From: Arenicola marina | Lineage: Eukaryota > Annelida > Polychaeta > Arenicolidae | Reading direction: 5' to 3' | NCBI GenBank assembly: GCA_964019135.1 | Contig: OZ025256.1 | Location: 36,242,035-36,306,034, forward strand | DNA length: 64,000 bases | Shown here: positions 25,901 to 40,500 of the stretch, one piece after another | Position numbering within the stretch: the first letter of the stretch is position 1 | How the letters are laid out: the number at the start of each line of letters is the position of its first letter | Made by a program: the position numbers and the translations under genes | Notes under the pieces: generated by a model | What the model saw: only the letters and a program-made list of their open reading frames with translations | The model's database searches: none | Told to the model about the DNA's origin: nothing

Positions 25901-28900
25901 GTTACCGTACTGCACTAAGAAACGACGTCGCTCCTTGTGGTGCGTTACGGTACTGCACTAAGAAACGACGTCGCTCCTTGTGGTGCGTTACGGTACTGCA
26001 CTAAGAAACGACGTCGTTCCTTGTGGTGCGTTACCGTACTGCACTAAGAAACGACGTCGTTCCTTGTGGTGCGTTACCGTACTGCACTAAGAAACGCCGT
26101 CGCTCCTTGTGGTGCGTTACCGTACTGCACTAAGAAACGACGTCGCTCCTTTTCGTGCGTTACGGTACTGCACTAAGAAACGACGTCGTTCCTTGTGGTG
26201 CGTTACGGTACTGCACTGAGAAACGACGTCGTTCCTTGTGGTGCGTTACCGTACTGCACTAAGAAACGACGTCGTTCCTTGTGGTGCGTTACCGTACTGC
26301 ACTAAGAAACGACGTCGTTCCTTGTGGTGCGTTACCGTACTGCACTAATAAACGACGTCGCTCCTGGTGTTGCGTTACGGTACTGCACTGAGAAACGACG
26401 TCGTTCCTTGTGGTTTGTTACCGTACTGCACACTTAGAAAAGACGTGGTTCCTTGTGGTGCGTTACCGTACTGCACTAAGAAACGACGTCGTTCCTTGTG
26501 GTGCGTTACCGTACTGCACTAAGAAACGACGTCGCTCCTTGTCGCGCGTTACGGTACTGCACTAAGAAACGACGTCGTTCCTTGTGGTGCGTTACCGTAC
26601 TGCACTAAGAAACGACGTCGTTCCTTGTGGTGCGTTACGGTACTGCACTAAGAAACGACGTCGTTTCTTGCAGTGCGTTACGGTACTGCACTACGAAACG
26701 ACGTCGTTCCTTGTGGTGCGTTACCGTACTGCACTAAGAAACGACGTCGTTCCTTGTGGTGTGTTACCGTACTGCACTTAGAAACGACGTCGTTCCTTGT
26801 GGTGCGTTACCGTACTGCACTTAGAAACGACGTCGTTCCTTGTGGTGCGTTACCGTACTGCACTAAGAAACGACGTCGTTACTTGTGGTGCGTTACCGTA
26901 CTGCACTAAGAAACGACGTCGCTCCTTGTGGTGCGTTACGGTACTGCACTAAGAAACGACGCCGTTCCTTGTGGTGCGTTACCGTACTGCACTAAGAAAC
27001 GACGTCGCTCTTTGTGGTGCGTTAGCGTACTGCAGTAATTAACGACGTTGCTCCTTGTGTTGCGTTACGGTACTGCACTAAGAAACGACGTCGTTCCTTG
27101 TGGTGGGTTACCGTACTGCACATAGAATAGACGTCGTTCCTTGTGGTGCGTTACCGTACTGCACTAAGAAACGACGTCGCTCCTTGTGGTGCGTTACCGT
27201 ACTGCACTAATAAACGACGTCGCTCTTTGTGTTGCGTTACGGTACTGCACTGAGAAACGACGTCGTTCCTTGTGGTTTGTTACCGTACTGCACACTTAGA
27301 AAAGACGTGGTTCCTTGTGGTGCGTTACCGTACTGCACTAAGAAACGACGTCGTTCCTTGTGGTGCGTTACCGTACTGCACTAAGAAACGACGTCGCTCC
27401 TTGTCGCGCGTTACGGTACTGCACTAAGAAACGACGTCGTTCCTTGTGGTGCGTTACCGTACTGCACTAAGAAACGACGTCGTTCCTTGTGGTGCGTTAC
27501 GGTACTGCACTAAGAAACGACGTCGTTTCTTGCAGTGCGTTACGGTACTGCACTACGAAACGACGTCGTTCCTTGTGGTGCGTTACCGTACTGCACTAAG
27601 AAACGACGTCGTTCCTTGTGGTGTGTTACCGTACTGCACTTAGAAACGACGTCGTTCCTTGTGGTGCGTTACCGTACTGCACTTAGAAACGACGTCGTTC
27701 CTTGTGGTGCGTTACCGTACTGCACTAAGAAACGACGTCGTTACTTGTGGTGCGTTACCGTACTGCACTAAGAAACGACGTCGCTCCTTGTGGTGCGTTA
27801 CGGTACTGCACTAAGAAACGACGTCGTTCCTTGTGGTGCGTTACCGTACTGCACTTAGAAAAGACGTCGTTCCTTGTTGTGCGTTACCGTACTGCACTAA
27901 GACACGACGTCGTTCCTTGTGGTGCGTTACCGTACTGCACTAAGAAACGACGTCACTCCTTGTGGTGCGTTACGGTACTGCACTAAGAAACGACGTCGTT
28001 TCTTGCAGTGCGTTACGGTACTGCACTACGAAACGACGTCGTTCCTCGTGGTGCGTTACCGTACTGCACTAAGAAACGACGTCGTTCCTTGTGGTGCGTT
28101 ACCGTACTGCACTTAGAAACGACGTCGTTCCTTGCGGTGCGTTACGGTACTGCACTTAGAAACGACGTCGTTCCTTGTGGTGCGTTACCGTACTGCACTA
28201 AGAAACGACGTCGTTCCTTGTGGTGCGTTACCGTACTGCACTAAGAAACGACGTCGCTCCTTGTGGTGCGTTACGGTACTGCACTAAGAAACGACGTCGC
28301 TCCTTGTGGTGCGTTACGGTACTGCACTAAGAAACGACGTCGTTCCTTGTGGTGCGTTACCGTACTGCACTAAGAAACGACGTCGTTCCTTGTGGTGCGT
28401 TACCGTACTGCACTAAGAAACGCCGTCGCTCCTTGTGGTGCGTTACCGTACTGCACTAAGAAACGACGTCGCTCCTTGTCGTGCGTTACGGTACTGCACT
28501 AAGAAACGACGTCGTTCCTTGTGGTGCGTTACGGTACTGCACTGAGAAACGACGTCGTTCCTTGTGGTGCGTTACCGTACTGCACTAAGAAACGACGTCG
28601 TTCCTTGTGGTGCGTTACCGTACTGCACTAAGAAACGACGTCGTTCGTTGTGGTGCGTTACCGTACTGCACTAAGAAACGACGTCGCTCCTGGTGTACGT
28701 TACCCTACTGCACTATGAAACGACGTCGTTCCTTGTGGTGCGTTACCGTACTGCACTATGAAACGCCGTCGCTCCTTTTGGTGCGTTACCGTACTGCACT
28801 AAGAAACGACGTCTACCCTTGTGGTGCGTTACCGTACTGCACTAAGAAACAACGTCGCTCCTTTTGGTGCGTTACCGTACTGCACTAAGAAACGACGTCG

Positions 28901-31462
28901 CTCCTTTTGGTGCGTTACCGTACTGCACTTAGAAACGACATCGCTCCTTGTGGTGCGTTACCGTACAGCACTAAGAAACGACGTCGCTTCTTTTGGTGCG
29001 TTACCGTACTGCACTTAGAAACGACGTCGTTCCTTGTGGTGCGTTACCGTACTGCACTAAAAAACGACGTCGTTCCTTGTGGTGCGTTACCGTACTGCAC
29101 TTAGAAACGACGTCGTTCCATATGGTGCGTTACGGTACTGCACTAAGAAACGACGTCGTTCCTTGTGGTGCGTTACCGTACTGCACTAAAAAACGACGTC
29201 GTTCCTTGTGGTGCGTTACGGTACTGCACTTAGAAACGACGTCGCTCCTTGTGGTGCGTTACTGTACTGCACTAAAAAACGACGTCGTTCCTTGTGGTGC
29301 GTTACCGTACTGCACTAAGAAACGCCGTCGCTCCTTGTGGTGCGTTACCGTACTGCACTAAGAAACGACGTCGCTCCTTGTGGTGCGTTACGGTACTGCA
29401 CTAAGAAACGACGCCGTTCCTTGTGGTGCGTTACCGTACTGCAATAAGTAACGACGTCGTTCCTTGTGGTGCGTCACCGCACTGCACTAAGAAACAACGT
29501 CGTTCCTTGTGGTGCGTTACCGTACTGCACTAAGAAACGACGTCGCTCTTTGTGGTGCGTTAGCGTACTGCACTAATAAACGACGTTGCTCCTTGTGTTG
29601 GGTTACGGTACTGCACTAAGAAACGACGTCGTTCCTTGTGGTGGGTTACCGTACTGCACTTAGAATAGACGTCGTTCCTTGTGGTGCGTTACCGTACTGC
29701 ACTAAGAAACGACGTCGCTCCTTGTGGTGCGTTACCGTACTGCACTAATAAACGACGTCGCTCCTTGTGTTGCGTTACGGTACTGCACTGAGAAACGACG
29801 TCGTTCCTTGTGGTTTGTTACCGTACTGCACACTTAGAAAAGACGTGGTTCCTTGTGGTGCGTTACCGTACTGCACTAAGAAACGACGTCGTTCCTTGTG
29901 GTGCGTTACCGTACTGCACTAAGAAACGACGTCGCTCCTTGTGGCGCGTTACGGTACTGCACTAAGAAACGACGTCGTTCCTTGTGGTGCGTTACCGTAC
30001 TGCACTAAGAAACGACGTCGTTCCTTGTGGTGCGTTACGGTACTGCACTAAGAAACGACGTCGTTTCTTGCAGTGCGTTACGGTACTGCACTACGAAACG
30101 ACGTCGTTCCTTGTGGTGCGTTACCGTACTGCACTAAGAAACGACGTCGTTCCTTGTGGTGCGTTACCGTACTGCACTAAGAAACGACGTCGCTCCTTGT
30201 GGCGCGTTACGGTACTGCACTAAGAAACGACGTCGTTCCTTGTGGTGCGTTACCGTACTGCACTAAGAAACGACGTCGTTCCTTGTGGTGCGTTACGGTA
30301 CTGCACTAAGAAACGACGTCGTTTCTTGCAGTGCGTTACGGTACTGCACTACGAAACGACGTCGTTCCTTGTGGTGCGTTACCGTACTGCACTAAGAAAC
30401 GACGTCGTTCCTTGTGGTGTGTTACCGTACTGCACTTAGAAACGACGTCGTTCCTTGTGGTGCGTTACCGTACTGCACTTAGAAACGACGTCGTTCCTTG
30501 TGGTGCGTTACCGTACTGCACTAAGAAACGACGTCGTTCCTTGTGGTGCGTTACCGTACTGCACTAAGAAACGACGTCGCTCCTTGTGGTGCGTTACGGT
30601 ACTGCACTAAGAAACGACGTCGTTCCTTGTGGTGCGTTACCGTACTGCACTTAGAAAAGACGTCGTTCCTTGTTGTGCGTTACCGTACTGCACTAAGACA
30701 CGACGTCGTTCCTTGTGGTGCGTTACCGTACTGCACTAAGAAACGACGTCGCTCCTTGTGGTGCGTTACGGTACTGCACTAAGAAACGACGTCGTTTCTT
30801 GCAGTGCGTTACGGTACTGCACTACGAAACGACGTCGTTCCTCGTGGTGCGTTACCGTACTGCACTAAGAAACGACGTCGTTCCTTGTGGTGTGTTACCG
30901 TACTGCACTTAGAAACGACGTCGTTCCTTGTGGTGCGTTACGGTACTGCACTTAGAAACGACGTCGTTCCTTGTGGTGCGTTACCGTACTGCACTAAGAA
31001 ACGACGTCGTTGCTTGTGGTGCGTTACCGTACTGCACTAAGAAACGACGTCGCTCCTTGTGGTGCGTTACGGTACTGCACTAAGAAACGACGTCGCTCCT
31101 TGTGGTGCGTTACGGTACTGCACTAAGAAACGACGTCGTTCCTTGTGGTGCGTTACCGTACTGCACTAAGAAACGACGTCGTTCCTTGTGGTGCGTTACC
31201 GTACTGCACTAAGAAACGCCGTCGCTCCTTGTGGTGCGTTACCGTACTGCACTAAGAAACGACGTCGCTCCTTGTCGTGCGTTACGGTACTGCACTAAGA
31301 AACGACGTCGTTCCTTGTGGTGCGTTACGGTACTGCACTGAGAAACGACGTCGTTCCTTGTGGTGCGTTACCGTACTGCACTAAGAAACGACGTCGTTCC
31401 TTGTGGTGCGTTACCGTACTGCACTAAGAAACGACGTCGTTCCTTGTGGTGCGTTACCGTAC
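21477..31462. repeat. About 5-kb tandem duplication (4,864 / 5,122 bp copies)
   Basis: Block A (21,477-26,340) is followed by block B (26,341-31,462). Left parts align at an offset of 4,864 bp (21,720 with 26,584; 22,582 with 27,446; 23,055 with 27,919). Right parts align at 5,122 bp (23,485 with 28,607; 24,862 with 29,984; 25,682 with 30,804). The change of 258 bp is exactly six monomers, present near 28.1-28.5 kb and absent near 23.3 kb. Shared markers include CGTTGCTTGTGG (about 25,887 and 31,009) and single CCATATGG sites (23,996 and 29,118). Confidence 0.85.
26341..27779. repeat. 862-bp doublet, left-truncated copy
   Basis: The second member is whole (about 26,918-27,779) and the first begins only at the block junction near 26,341. 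The 45-bp monomers lie at 26,429 and 27,291, again 862 bp apart. The block matches 21,477-22,915 at an offset of 4,864 bp. Confidence 0.82.
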
Positions 31463-34400
31463 TGCACTAAGAAACGACGTCGCTCCTGGTGTACGTTACC
31501 GTACTGCACTATGAAACGACGTCGTTCCTTGTGGTGCGTTACCGTACTGCACTATGAAACGCCGTCGCTCCTTTTGGTGCGTTACCGTACTGCACTAAGA
31601 AACGACCTCTACCCTTGTGGTGCGTTACGGTACTGCACTAAGAAACAACGTCGCTCCTTTTGGTGCGTTACCGTACTGCACTAAGAAACGACGTCGCTCC
31701 TTTTGGTGCGTTACCGTACTGCACTTAGAAACGACATCGCTCCTTGTGGTGCGTTACCGTACAGCACTAAGAAACGACGTCGCTTCTTTTGGTGCGTTAC
31801 GGTACTGCACTTAGAAACGACGTCGCTCCTTGTGGTGCGTTACCGTACTGCACTAAGAAACGACGTCGCTCCTTGTGGTGCGTTACCGTACTGCACTAAG
31901 AAACGACGTCGTTCCATATGGTGCGTTACGGTACTGCACTAAGAAACGACGTCGTTCCTTGTGGTGCGTTACCGTACTGCACTAAAAAACGACGTCGTTC
32001 CTTGTGGTGCGTTACCGTACTGCACTTAGAAACGACGTCGTTCCATATGGTGCGTTACGGTACTGCACTAAGAAACGACGTCGTTCCTTGTGGTGCGTTA
32101 CCGTACTGCACTAAAAAACGACGTCGTTCCTTGTGGTGCGTTACCGTACTGCACTTAGAAACGACGTCGCTCCTTGTGGTGCGTTACTGTACTGCACTAA
32201 GAAACGACGTCGTTCCTTGTGGTGCGTTACCGTACTGCACTAAGAAACGCCGTCGCTCCTTGTGGTGCGTTACCGTACTGCACTAAGAAACGACGTCGCT
32301 CCTTGTGGTGCGTTACGGTACTGCACTAAGAAACGACGCCGTTCCTTGTGGTGCGTTACCGTACTGCAATAAGTAACGACGTCGTTCCTTGTGGTGCGTC
32401 ACCGCACTGCACTAAGAAACAACGTCGTTCCTTGTGGTGCGTTACCGTACTGCACTAAGAAACGACGTCGCTCTTTGTGGTGCGTTAGCGTACTGCACTA
32501 ATAAACGACGTTGCTCCTTGTGTTGCGTTACGGTACTGCACTAAGAAACGACGTCGTTCCTTGTGGTGGGTTACCGTACTGCACTTAGAATAGACGTCGT
32601 TCCTTGTGGTGCGTTACCGTACTGCACTAAGAAACGACGTCGCTCCTTGTGGTGCGTTACCGTACTGCACTAATAAACGACGTCGCTCCTTGTGTTGCGT
32701 TACGGTACTGCACTGAGAAACGACGTCGTTCCTCGTGGTTTGTTACCGTACTGCACACTTAGAAAAGACGTGGTTCCTTGTGGTGCGTTACCGTACTGCA
32801 CTAAGAAACGACGTCGTTCCTTGTGGTGCGTTACCGTACTGCACTAAGAAACGACGTCGCTCCTTGTGGCGCGTTACGGTACTGCACTAAGAAACGACGT
32901 CGTTCCTTGTGGTGCGTTACCGTACTGCACTAAGAAACGACGTCGTTCCTTGTGGTGCGTTACGGTACTGCACTAAGAAACGACGTCGTTTCTTGCAGTG
33001 CGTTACGGTACTGCACTACGAAACGACGTCGTTCCTTGTGGTGCGTTACCGTACTGCACTAAGAAACGACGTCGTTCCTTGTGGTGTGTTACCGTACTGC
33101 ACTTAGAAACGACGTCGTTCCTTGTGGTGCGTTACCGTACTGCACTTAGAAACGACTTCGTTCCTTGTGGTGCGTTACCGTACTGCACTAAGAAACGACG
33201 TCGCTCCTTGTGGTGCGTTACGGTACTGCACTAAGAAACGACGTCGTTCCTTGTGGTGCGTTACCGTACTGCACTTAGAAACGACGTCGTTCCTTGTGGT
33301 GTGTTACCGTACTGCACTTAGAAACGACGTCGTTCCTTGTGGTGCGTTACGGTACTGCACTTAGAAACGACGTCGTTCCTTGTGGTGCGTTACCGTACTG
33401 CACTAAGAAACGACGTCGTTCCTTGTGGTGCGTTACCGTACTGCACTAAGAAACGACGTCGCTCCTTGTGGTGCGTTACGGTACTGCACTAAGAAACGAC
33501 GTCGCTCCTTGTGGTGCGTTACGGTACTGCACTAAGAAACGACGTCGTTCCTTGTGGTGCGTTACCGTACTGGACTAAGAAACGACGTCGTTCCTTGTGG
33601 TGCGTTACCGTACTGCACTAAGAAACGCCGTCGCTCCTTGTGGTGCGTTACCGTACTGCACTAAGAAACGACGTCGCTCCTTGTCGTGCGTTACGGTACT
33701 GCACTAAGAAACGACGTCGTTCCTTGTGGTGCGTTACGGTACTGCACTGAGAAACGACGTCGTTCCTTGTGGTGCGTTACCGTACTGCACTAAGAAACGA
33801 CGTCGTTCCTTGTGGTGCGTTACCGTACTGCACTAAGAAACGACGTCGTTCGTTGTGGCGCGTTACCGTACTGCACTAAGAAACGACGTCGCTCCTGGTG
33901 TACGTTACCGTACTGCACTATGAAACGACGTCGTTCCTTGTGGTGCGTTACCGTACTGCACTTAGAAACGACTTCGTTCCTTGTGGTGCGTTACCGTACT
34001 GCACTAAGAAACGACGTCGCTCCTTGTGGTGCGTTACGGTACTGCACTAAGAAACGACGTCGTTCCTTGTGGTGCGTTACCGTACTGCACTTAGAAACGA
34101 CGTCGTTCCTTGTGGTGCGTTACGGTACTGCACTTAGAAACGACGTCGTTCCTTGTGGTGCGTTACCGTACTGCACTAAGAAACGACGTCGTTCCTTGTG
34201 GTGCGTTACCGTACTGCACTAAGAAACGACGTCGCTCCTGGTGTACGTTACCGTACTGCACTATGAAACGACGTCGTTCCTTGTGGTGCGTTACCGTACT
34301 GCACTATGAAACGCCGTCGCTCCTTTTGGTGCGTTACCGTACTGCACTAAGAAACGACGTCTACCCTTGTGGTGCGTTACGGTACTGCACTAAGAAACAA

Positions 34401-36870
34401 CGTCGCTCCTTTTGGTGCGTTACCGTACTGCACTAAGAAACGACGTCGCTCCTTTTGGTGCGTTTCCGTACTGCACTTAGAAACGACATCGCTCCTTGTG
34501 GTGCGTTACCGTACAGCACTAAGAAACGACGTCGCTTCTTTTGGTGCGTTACCGTACTGCACTTAGAAACGACGTCGCTCCTTGTGGTGCGTTACCGTAC
34601 TGCACTAAGAAACGACGTCGCTCCTTGTGGTGCGTTACCGTACTGCACTAAGAAACGACGTCGTTCCATATGGTGCGTTACGGTACTGCACTAAGAAACG
34701 ACGTCGTTCCTTGTGGTGCGTTACCGTACTGCACTAAAAAACGACGTCGTTCCTTGTGGTGCGTTACCGTACTGCACTTAGAAACGACGTCGTTCCATAT
34801 GGTGCGTTACGGTACTGCACTAAGAAACGACGTCGTTCCTTGTGGTGCGTTACCGTACTGCACTAAAAAACGACGTCGTTCCTTGTGGTGCGTTACCGTA
34901 CTGCACTTAGAAACGACGTCGCTCCTTGTGGTGCGTTACCGTACTGCACTAAGAAACGACGTCGTTCCTTGTGGTGCGTTACCGTACTGCACTAAGAAAC
35001 GCCGTCGCTCCTTGTGGTGCGTTACCGTACTGCACTAAGAAACGACGTCGCTCCTTGTGGTGCGTTACGGTACTGCACTAAGAAACGACGCCGTTCCTTG
35101 TGGTGCGTTACCGTACTGCAATAAGTAACGACGTCGTTCCTTGTGGTGCGTCACCGCACTGCACTAAGAAACAACGTCGTTCCTTGTGGTGCGTTACCGT
35201 ACTGCACTAAGAAACGACGTCGCTCTTTGTGGTGCGTTAGCGTACTGCACTAATAAACGACGTTGCTCCTTGTGTTGCGTTACGGTACTGCACTAAGAAA
35301 CGACGTCGTTCCTTGTGGTGGGTTACCGTACTGCACTTAGAATAGACGTCGTTCCTTGTGGTGCGTTACCGTACTGCACTAAGAAACGACGTCGCTCCTT
35401 GTGGTGCGTTACCGTACTGCACTAATAAACGACGTCGCTCCTTGTGTTGCGTTACGGTACTGCACTGAGAAACGACGTCGTTCCTCGTGGTTTGTTACCG
35501 TACTGCACACTTAGAAAAGACGTGGTTCCTTGTGGTGCGTTACCGTACTGCACTAAGAAACGACGTCGTTCCTTGTGGTGCGTTACCGTACTGCACTAAG
35601 AAACGACGTCGCTCCTTGTGGCGCGTTACGGTACTGCACTAAGAAACGACGTCGTTCCTTGTGGTGCGTTACCGTACTGCACTAAGAAACGACGTCGTTC
35701 CTTGTGGTGCGTTACGGTACTGCACTAAGAAACGACGTCGTTTCTTGCAGTGCGTTACGGTACTGCACTACGAAACGACGTCGTTCCTTGTGGTGCGTTA
35801 CCGTACTGCACTAAGAAACGACGTCGTTCCTTGTGGTGTGTTACCGTACTGCACTTAGAAACGACGTCGTTCCTTGTGGTGCGTTACCGTACTGCACTTA
35901 GAAACGACTTCGTTCCTTGTGGTGCGTTACCGTACTGCACTAAGAAACGACGTCGCTCCTTGTGGTGCGTTACGGTACTGCACTAAGAAACGACGTCGTT
36001 CCTTGTGGTGCGTTACCGTACTGCACTTAGAAACGACGTCGTTCCTTGTGGTGTGTTACCGTACTGCACTTAGAAACGACGTCGTTCCTTGTGGTGCGTT
36101 ACGGTACTGCACTTAGAAACGACGTCGTTCCTTGTGGTGCGTTACCGTACTGCACTAAGAAACGACGTCGTTCCTTGTGGTGCGTTACCGTACTGCACTA
36201 AGAAACGACGTCGCTCCTTGTGGTGCGTTACGGTACTGCACTAAGAAACGACGTCGCTCCTTGTGGTGCGTTACGGTACTGCACTAAGAAACGACGTCGT
36301 TCCTTGTGGTGCGTTACCGTACTGGACTAAGAAACGACGTCGTTCCTTGTGGTGCGTTACCGTACTGCACTAAGAAACGCCGTCGCTCCTTGTGGTGCGT
36401 TACCGTACTGCACTAAGAAACGACGTCGCTCCTTGTCGTGCGTTACGGTACTGCACTAAGAAACGACGTCGTTCCTTGTGGTGCGTTACGGTACTGCACT
36501 GAGAAACGACGTCGTTCCTTGTGGTGCGTTACCGTACTGCACTAAGAAACGACGTCGTTCCTTGTGGTGCGTTACCGTACTGCACTAAGAAACGACGTCG
36601 TTCGTTGTGGTGCGTTACCGTACTGCACTAAGAAACGACGTCGCTCCTGGTGTACGTTACCGTACTGCACTATGAAACGACGTCGTTCCTTGTGGTGCGT
36701 TACCGTACTGCACTTAGAAACGACTTCGTTCCTTGTGGTGCGTTACCGTACTGCACTAAGAAACGACGTCGCTCCTTGTGGTGCGTTACGGTACTGCACT
36801 AAGAAACGACGTCGTTCCTTGTGGTGCGTTACCGTACTGCACTTAGAAACGACGTCGTTCCTTGTGGTGT
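31367..36870. repeat. 2,752-bp HOR, two tandem copies
   Basis: The approximate copies are 31,367-34,118 and 34,119-36,870, offset 2,752 bp, exactly 64 x 43: one 45-bp monomer (+2) is balanced by two 42-bp monomers (-2). Both carry GACATCG (31,733 and 34,485), a CCATATGG pair (31,914/32,043 and 34,666/34,795), CCTCGTGGTTTG (about 32,731 and 35,483), the 45-bp monomer (32,754 and 35,506) and a CTGGACTAAG monomer (about 33,572 and 36,324). Private differences exist, such as GACCTCTACCC near 31,605 against GACGTCTACCC near 34,357. The left limit is hard to place because flanking monomers are consensus-like. Confidence 0.84.
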
Positions 36871-37516
36871 GTTACCGTACTGCACTTAGAAACGACGTCG
36901 TTCCTTGTGGTGCGTTACGGTACTGCACTTAGAAACGACGTCGTTCCTTGTGGTGCGTTACCGTACTGCACTAAGAAACGACGTCGTTCCTTGTGGTGCG
37001 TTACCGTACTGCACTAAGAAACGACGTCGCTCCTTGTGGTGCGTTACGGTACTGCACTAAGAAACGACGTCGCTCCTTGTGGTGCGTTACGGTACTGCAC
37101 TAAGAAACGACGCCGTTCCTTGTGGTGCGTTACCGTACTGGACTAAGAAACGACGTCGTTCCTTGTGGTGCGTTACCGTACTGCACTAAGAAACGCCGTC
37201 GCTCCTTGTGGTGCGTTACCGTACTGCACTAAGAAACGACGTCGCTCCTTGTCGTGCGTTACGGTACTGCACTAAGAAACGACGTCGTTCCTTGTGGTGC
37301 GTTACGGTACTGCACTGAGAAACGACGTCGTTCCTTGTGGTGCGTTACCGTACTGCACTAAGAAACGACGTCGTTCCTTGTGGTGCGTTACCGTACTGCA
37401 CTAAGAAACGACGTCGTTCGTTGTGGTGCGTTACCGTACTGCACTAAGAAACGACGTCGCTCCTGGTGTACGTTACCGTACTGCACTATGAAACGACGTC
37501 GTTCCTTGTGGTGCGT
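35885..37516. repeat. 816-bp tandem doublet (19 monomers - 1 bp)
   Basis: The marker GAAACGACTT occurs at 35,901 and 36,717, and the following sequence repeats at an offset of 816 bp, including a CTGGACTAAG monomer and the 42-bp CTGGTGTACG monomer that accounts for the -1. The upstream 2,752-bp copy has the same marker pair at 33,149 and 33,965, but its second 816-bp member is cut by the HOR junction near 34,118. Confidence 0.82.
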
Positions 37517-40500
37517 TACCGTACTGCACTATGAAACGCCGTCGCTCCTTTTGGTGCGTTACCGTAGTGCACTAAGAAACGACGTCTACCCTTGTGGTGC
37601 GTTACCGTACTGCACTAAGAAACAACGTCGCTCCTTTTGGTGCGTTACCGTACTGCACTAAGAAACGACGTCGCTCCTTTTGGTGCGTTACCGTACTGCA
37701 CTTAGAAACGACATCGCTCCTTGTGGTGCGTTACCGTACAGCACTAAGAAACGACGTCGCTTCTTTTGGTGCGTTACCGTACTGCACTTAGAAACAACGT
37801 CGCTCCTTGTGGTGCGTTACCGTACTGCACTAAGAAACGACGTCGCTCCTTGTGGTGCGTTACCGTACTGCACTAAGAAACGACGTCGTTCCATATGGTG
37901 CGTTACGGTACTGCACTAAGAAACGACGTCGTTCCTTGTGGTGCGTTACCGTACTGCACTAAAAAACGACGTCGTTCCTTGTGGTGCGTTACCGTACTGC
38001 ACTTAGAAACGACGTCGTTCCATATGGTGCGTTACGGTACTGCACTAAGAAACGACGTCGTTCCTTGTGGTGAGTTACCGTACTGCACTAAAAAACGACG
38101 TCGTTCCTTGTGGTGCGTTACCGTACTGCACTTAGAAACGACGTCGCTCCTTGTGGTGCGTTACTGTACTGCACTAAGAAACGACGTCGTTCCTTGTGGT
38201 GCGTTACCGTACTGCACTAAGAAACGCCGTCGCTCCTTGTGGTGCGTTACCGTACTGCACTAAGAAACGACGTCGCTCCTTGTGGTGCGTTACGTTACTG
38301 CACTAAGAAACGACGCCGTTCCTTGTGGTGCGTTACCGTACTGCAATAAGTAACGACGTCGTTCCCTGTGGTGCGTCACCGCACTGCACTAAGAAACAAC
38401 GTCGTTCCTTGTGGTGCGTTACCGTACTGCACTAAGAAACGACGTCGTTCTTTGTGGTGCGTTAGCGTACTGCACTAATAAACGACGTTGCTCCTTGTGT
38501 TGCGTTACGGTACTGCACTAAGAAACGACGTCGTTCCTTGTGGTGGGTTACGGTACTGCACTTAGAATAGACGTCGTTCCTTGTGGTGCGTTACCGTACT
38601 GCACTAAGAAACGACGTCGCTCCTTGTGGTGCGTTACCGTACTGCACTAATAAACGACGTCGCTCCTTGTGTTGCGTTACGGTACTGCACTGAGAAACGA
38701 CGTCGTTCCTTGTGGTTTGTTACCGTACTGCACACTTAGAAAAGACGTGGTTCCTTGTGGTGCGTTACCGTACTGCACTAAGAAACGACGTCGTTCCTTG
38801 TGGTGCGTTACCGTACTGCACTAAGAAACGACGTCGCTCCTTGTCGCGCGTTACGGTACTGCACTAAGAAACGACGTCGTTCCTTGTGGTGCGTTACCGT
38901 ACTGCACTAAGAAACGACGTCGTTCCTTGTGGTGCGTTACGGTACTGCACTAAGAAACGACGTCGTTTCTTGCAGTGCGTTACGGTACTGCACTACGAAA
39001 CGACGTCGTTCCTTGTGGTGCGTTACCGTACTGCACTAAGAAACGACGTCGTTCCTTGTGGTGTGTTACCGTACTGCACTTAGAAACGACGTCGTTCCTT
39101 GTGGTGCGTTACCGTACTGCACTTAGAAACGACTTCGTTCCTTGTGGTGCGTTACCGTACTGCACTAAGAAACGACGTCGTTCCTTGTGGTGCGTTACCG
39201 TACTGCACTAAGAAACGACGTCGCTCCTTGTGGTGCGTTACGGTACTGCACTAAGAAACGACGTCGTTCCTTTTGGTGCGTTACCGTACTGCACTTAGAA
39301 AAGACGTCGTTCCTTGTTGTGCGTTACCGTACTGCACTAAGACACGACGTCGTTCCTTGTGGTGCGTTACCGTACTGCACTAAGAAACGACGTCGCTCCT
39401 TGTGGTGCGTTACGGTGCTGCACTAAGAAACGACGTCGTTTCTTGCAGTGCGTTACGGTACTGCACTACGAAACGACGTCGTTCCTCGTGGTGCGTTACC
39501 GTACTGCACTAAGAAACGACGTCGTTCCTTGTGGTGTGTTACCTTACTGCACTTAGAAACGACGTCGTTCCTTGTGGTGCGTTACGGTACTGCACTTAGA
39601 AACGACCTCGTTCCTTGTGGTGCGTTACCGTACTGCACTAAGAAACGACGTCGTTCCTTGTGGTGCGTTACCGTACTGCACTAAGAAACGACGTCGCTCC
39701 TTGTGGTGCGTTACGGTACTGCACTAAGAAACGACGTCGCTCCTTGTGGTGCGTTACGGTACTGCACTAAGAAACGACGTCGTTCCTTGTGGTGCGTTAC
39801 CGTACTGCACTAAGAAACGACGTCGTTCCTTGTGGTGCGTTACCGTACTGCACTAAGAAACGCCGTCGCTCTTTGTGGTGCGTTACCGTACTGCACTAAG
39901 AAACGACGTCGCTCCTTGTCGTGCGTTACGGTACTGCACTAAGAAACGACGTCGTTCCTTGTGGTGCGTTACGGTACTGCACTGAGAAACGACGTCATTC
40001 CTTGTGGTGCGTTACCGTACTGCACTAAGAAACGACGTCGTTCCTTGTGGTGCGTTACCGTACTGCACTAAGAAACGACGTCGCTCCTGGTGTACGTTAC
40101 CGTACTGCACTATGAAACGACGTCGTTCCTTGTGGTGCGTTACCGTACTGCACTATGAAACGCCGTCGCTCCTTTTGGTGCGTTCCCGTACTGCACTAAG
40201 AAACGACGTCTACCCTTGTGGTGCGTTACCGTACTGCACTAAGAAACAACGTCGCTCCTTTTGGTGCGTTACCGTACTGCACTAAGAAACGACGTCGCTC
40301 CTTTTGGTGCGTTACCGTACTGCACTTAGAAACGACATCGCTCCTTGTGGTGCGTTACCGTACAGCACTAAGAAACGACGTCGCTTCTTTTGGTGCGTTA
40401 CCGTACTACACTTAGAAACGACGTCGCTCCTTGTGGTGCGTTACCGTACTGCACTAAGAAACGACGTCGCTCCTTGTGGTGCGTTACCGTACTGCACTTA

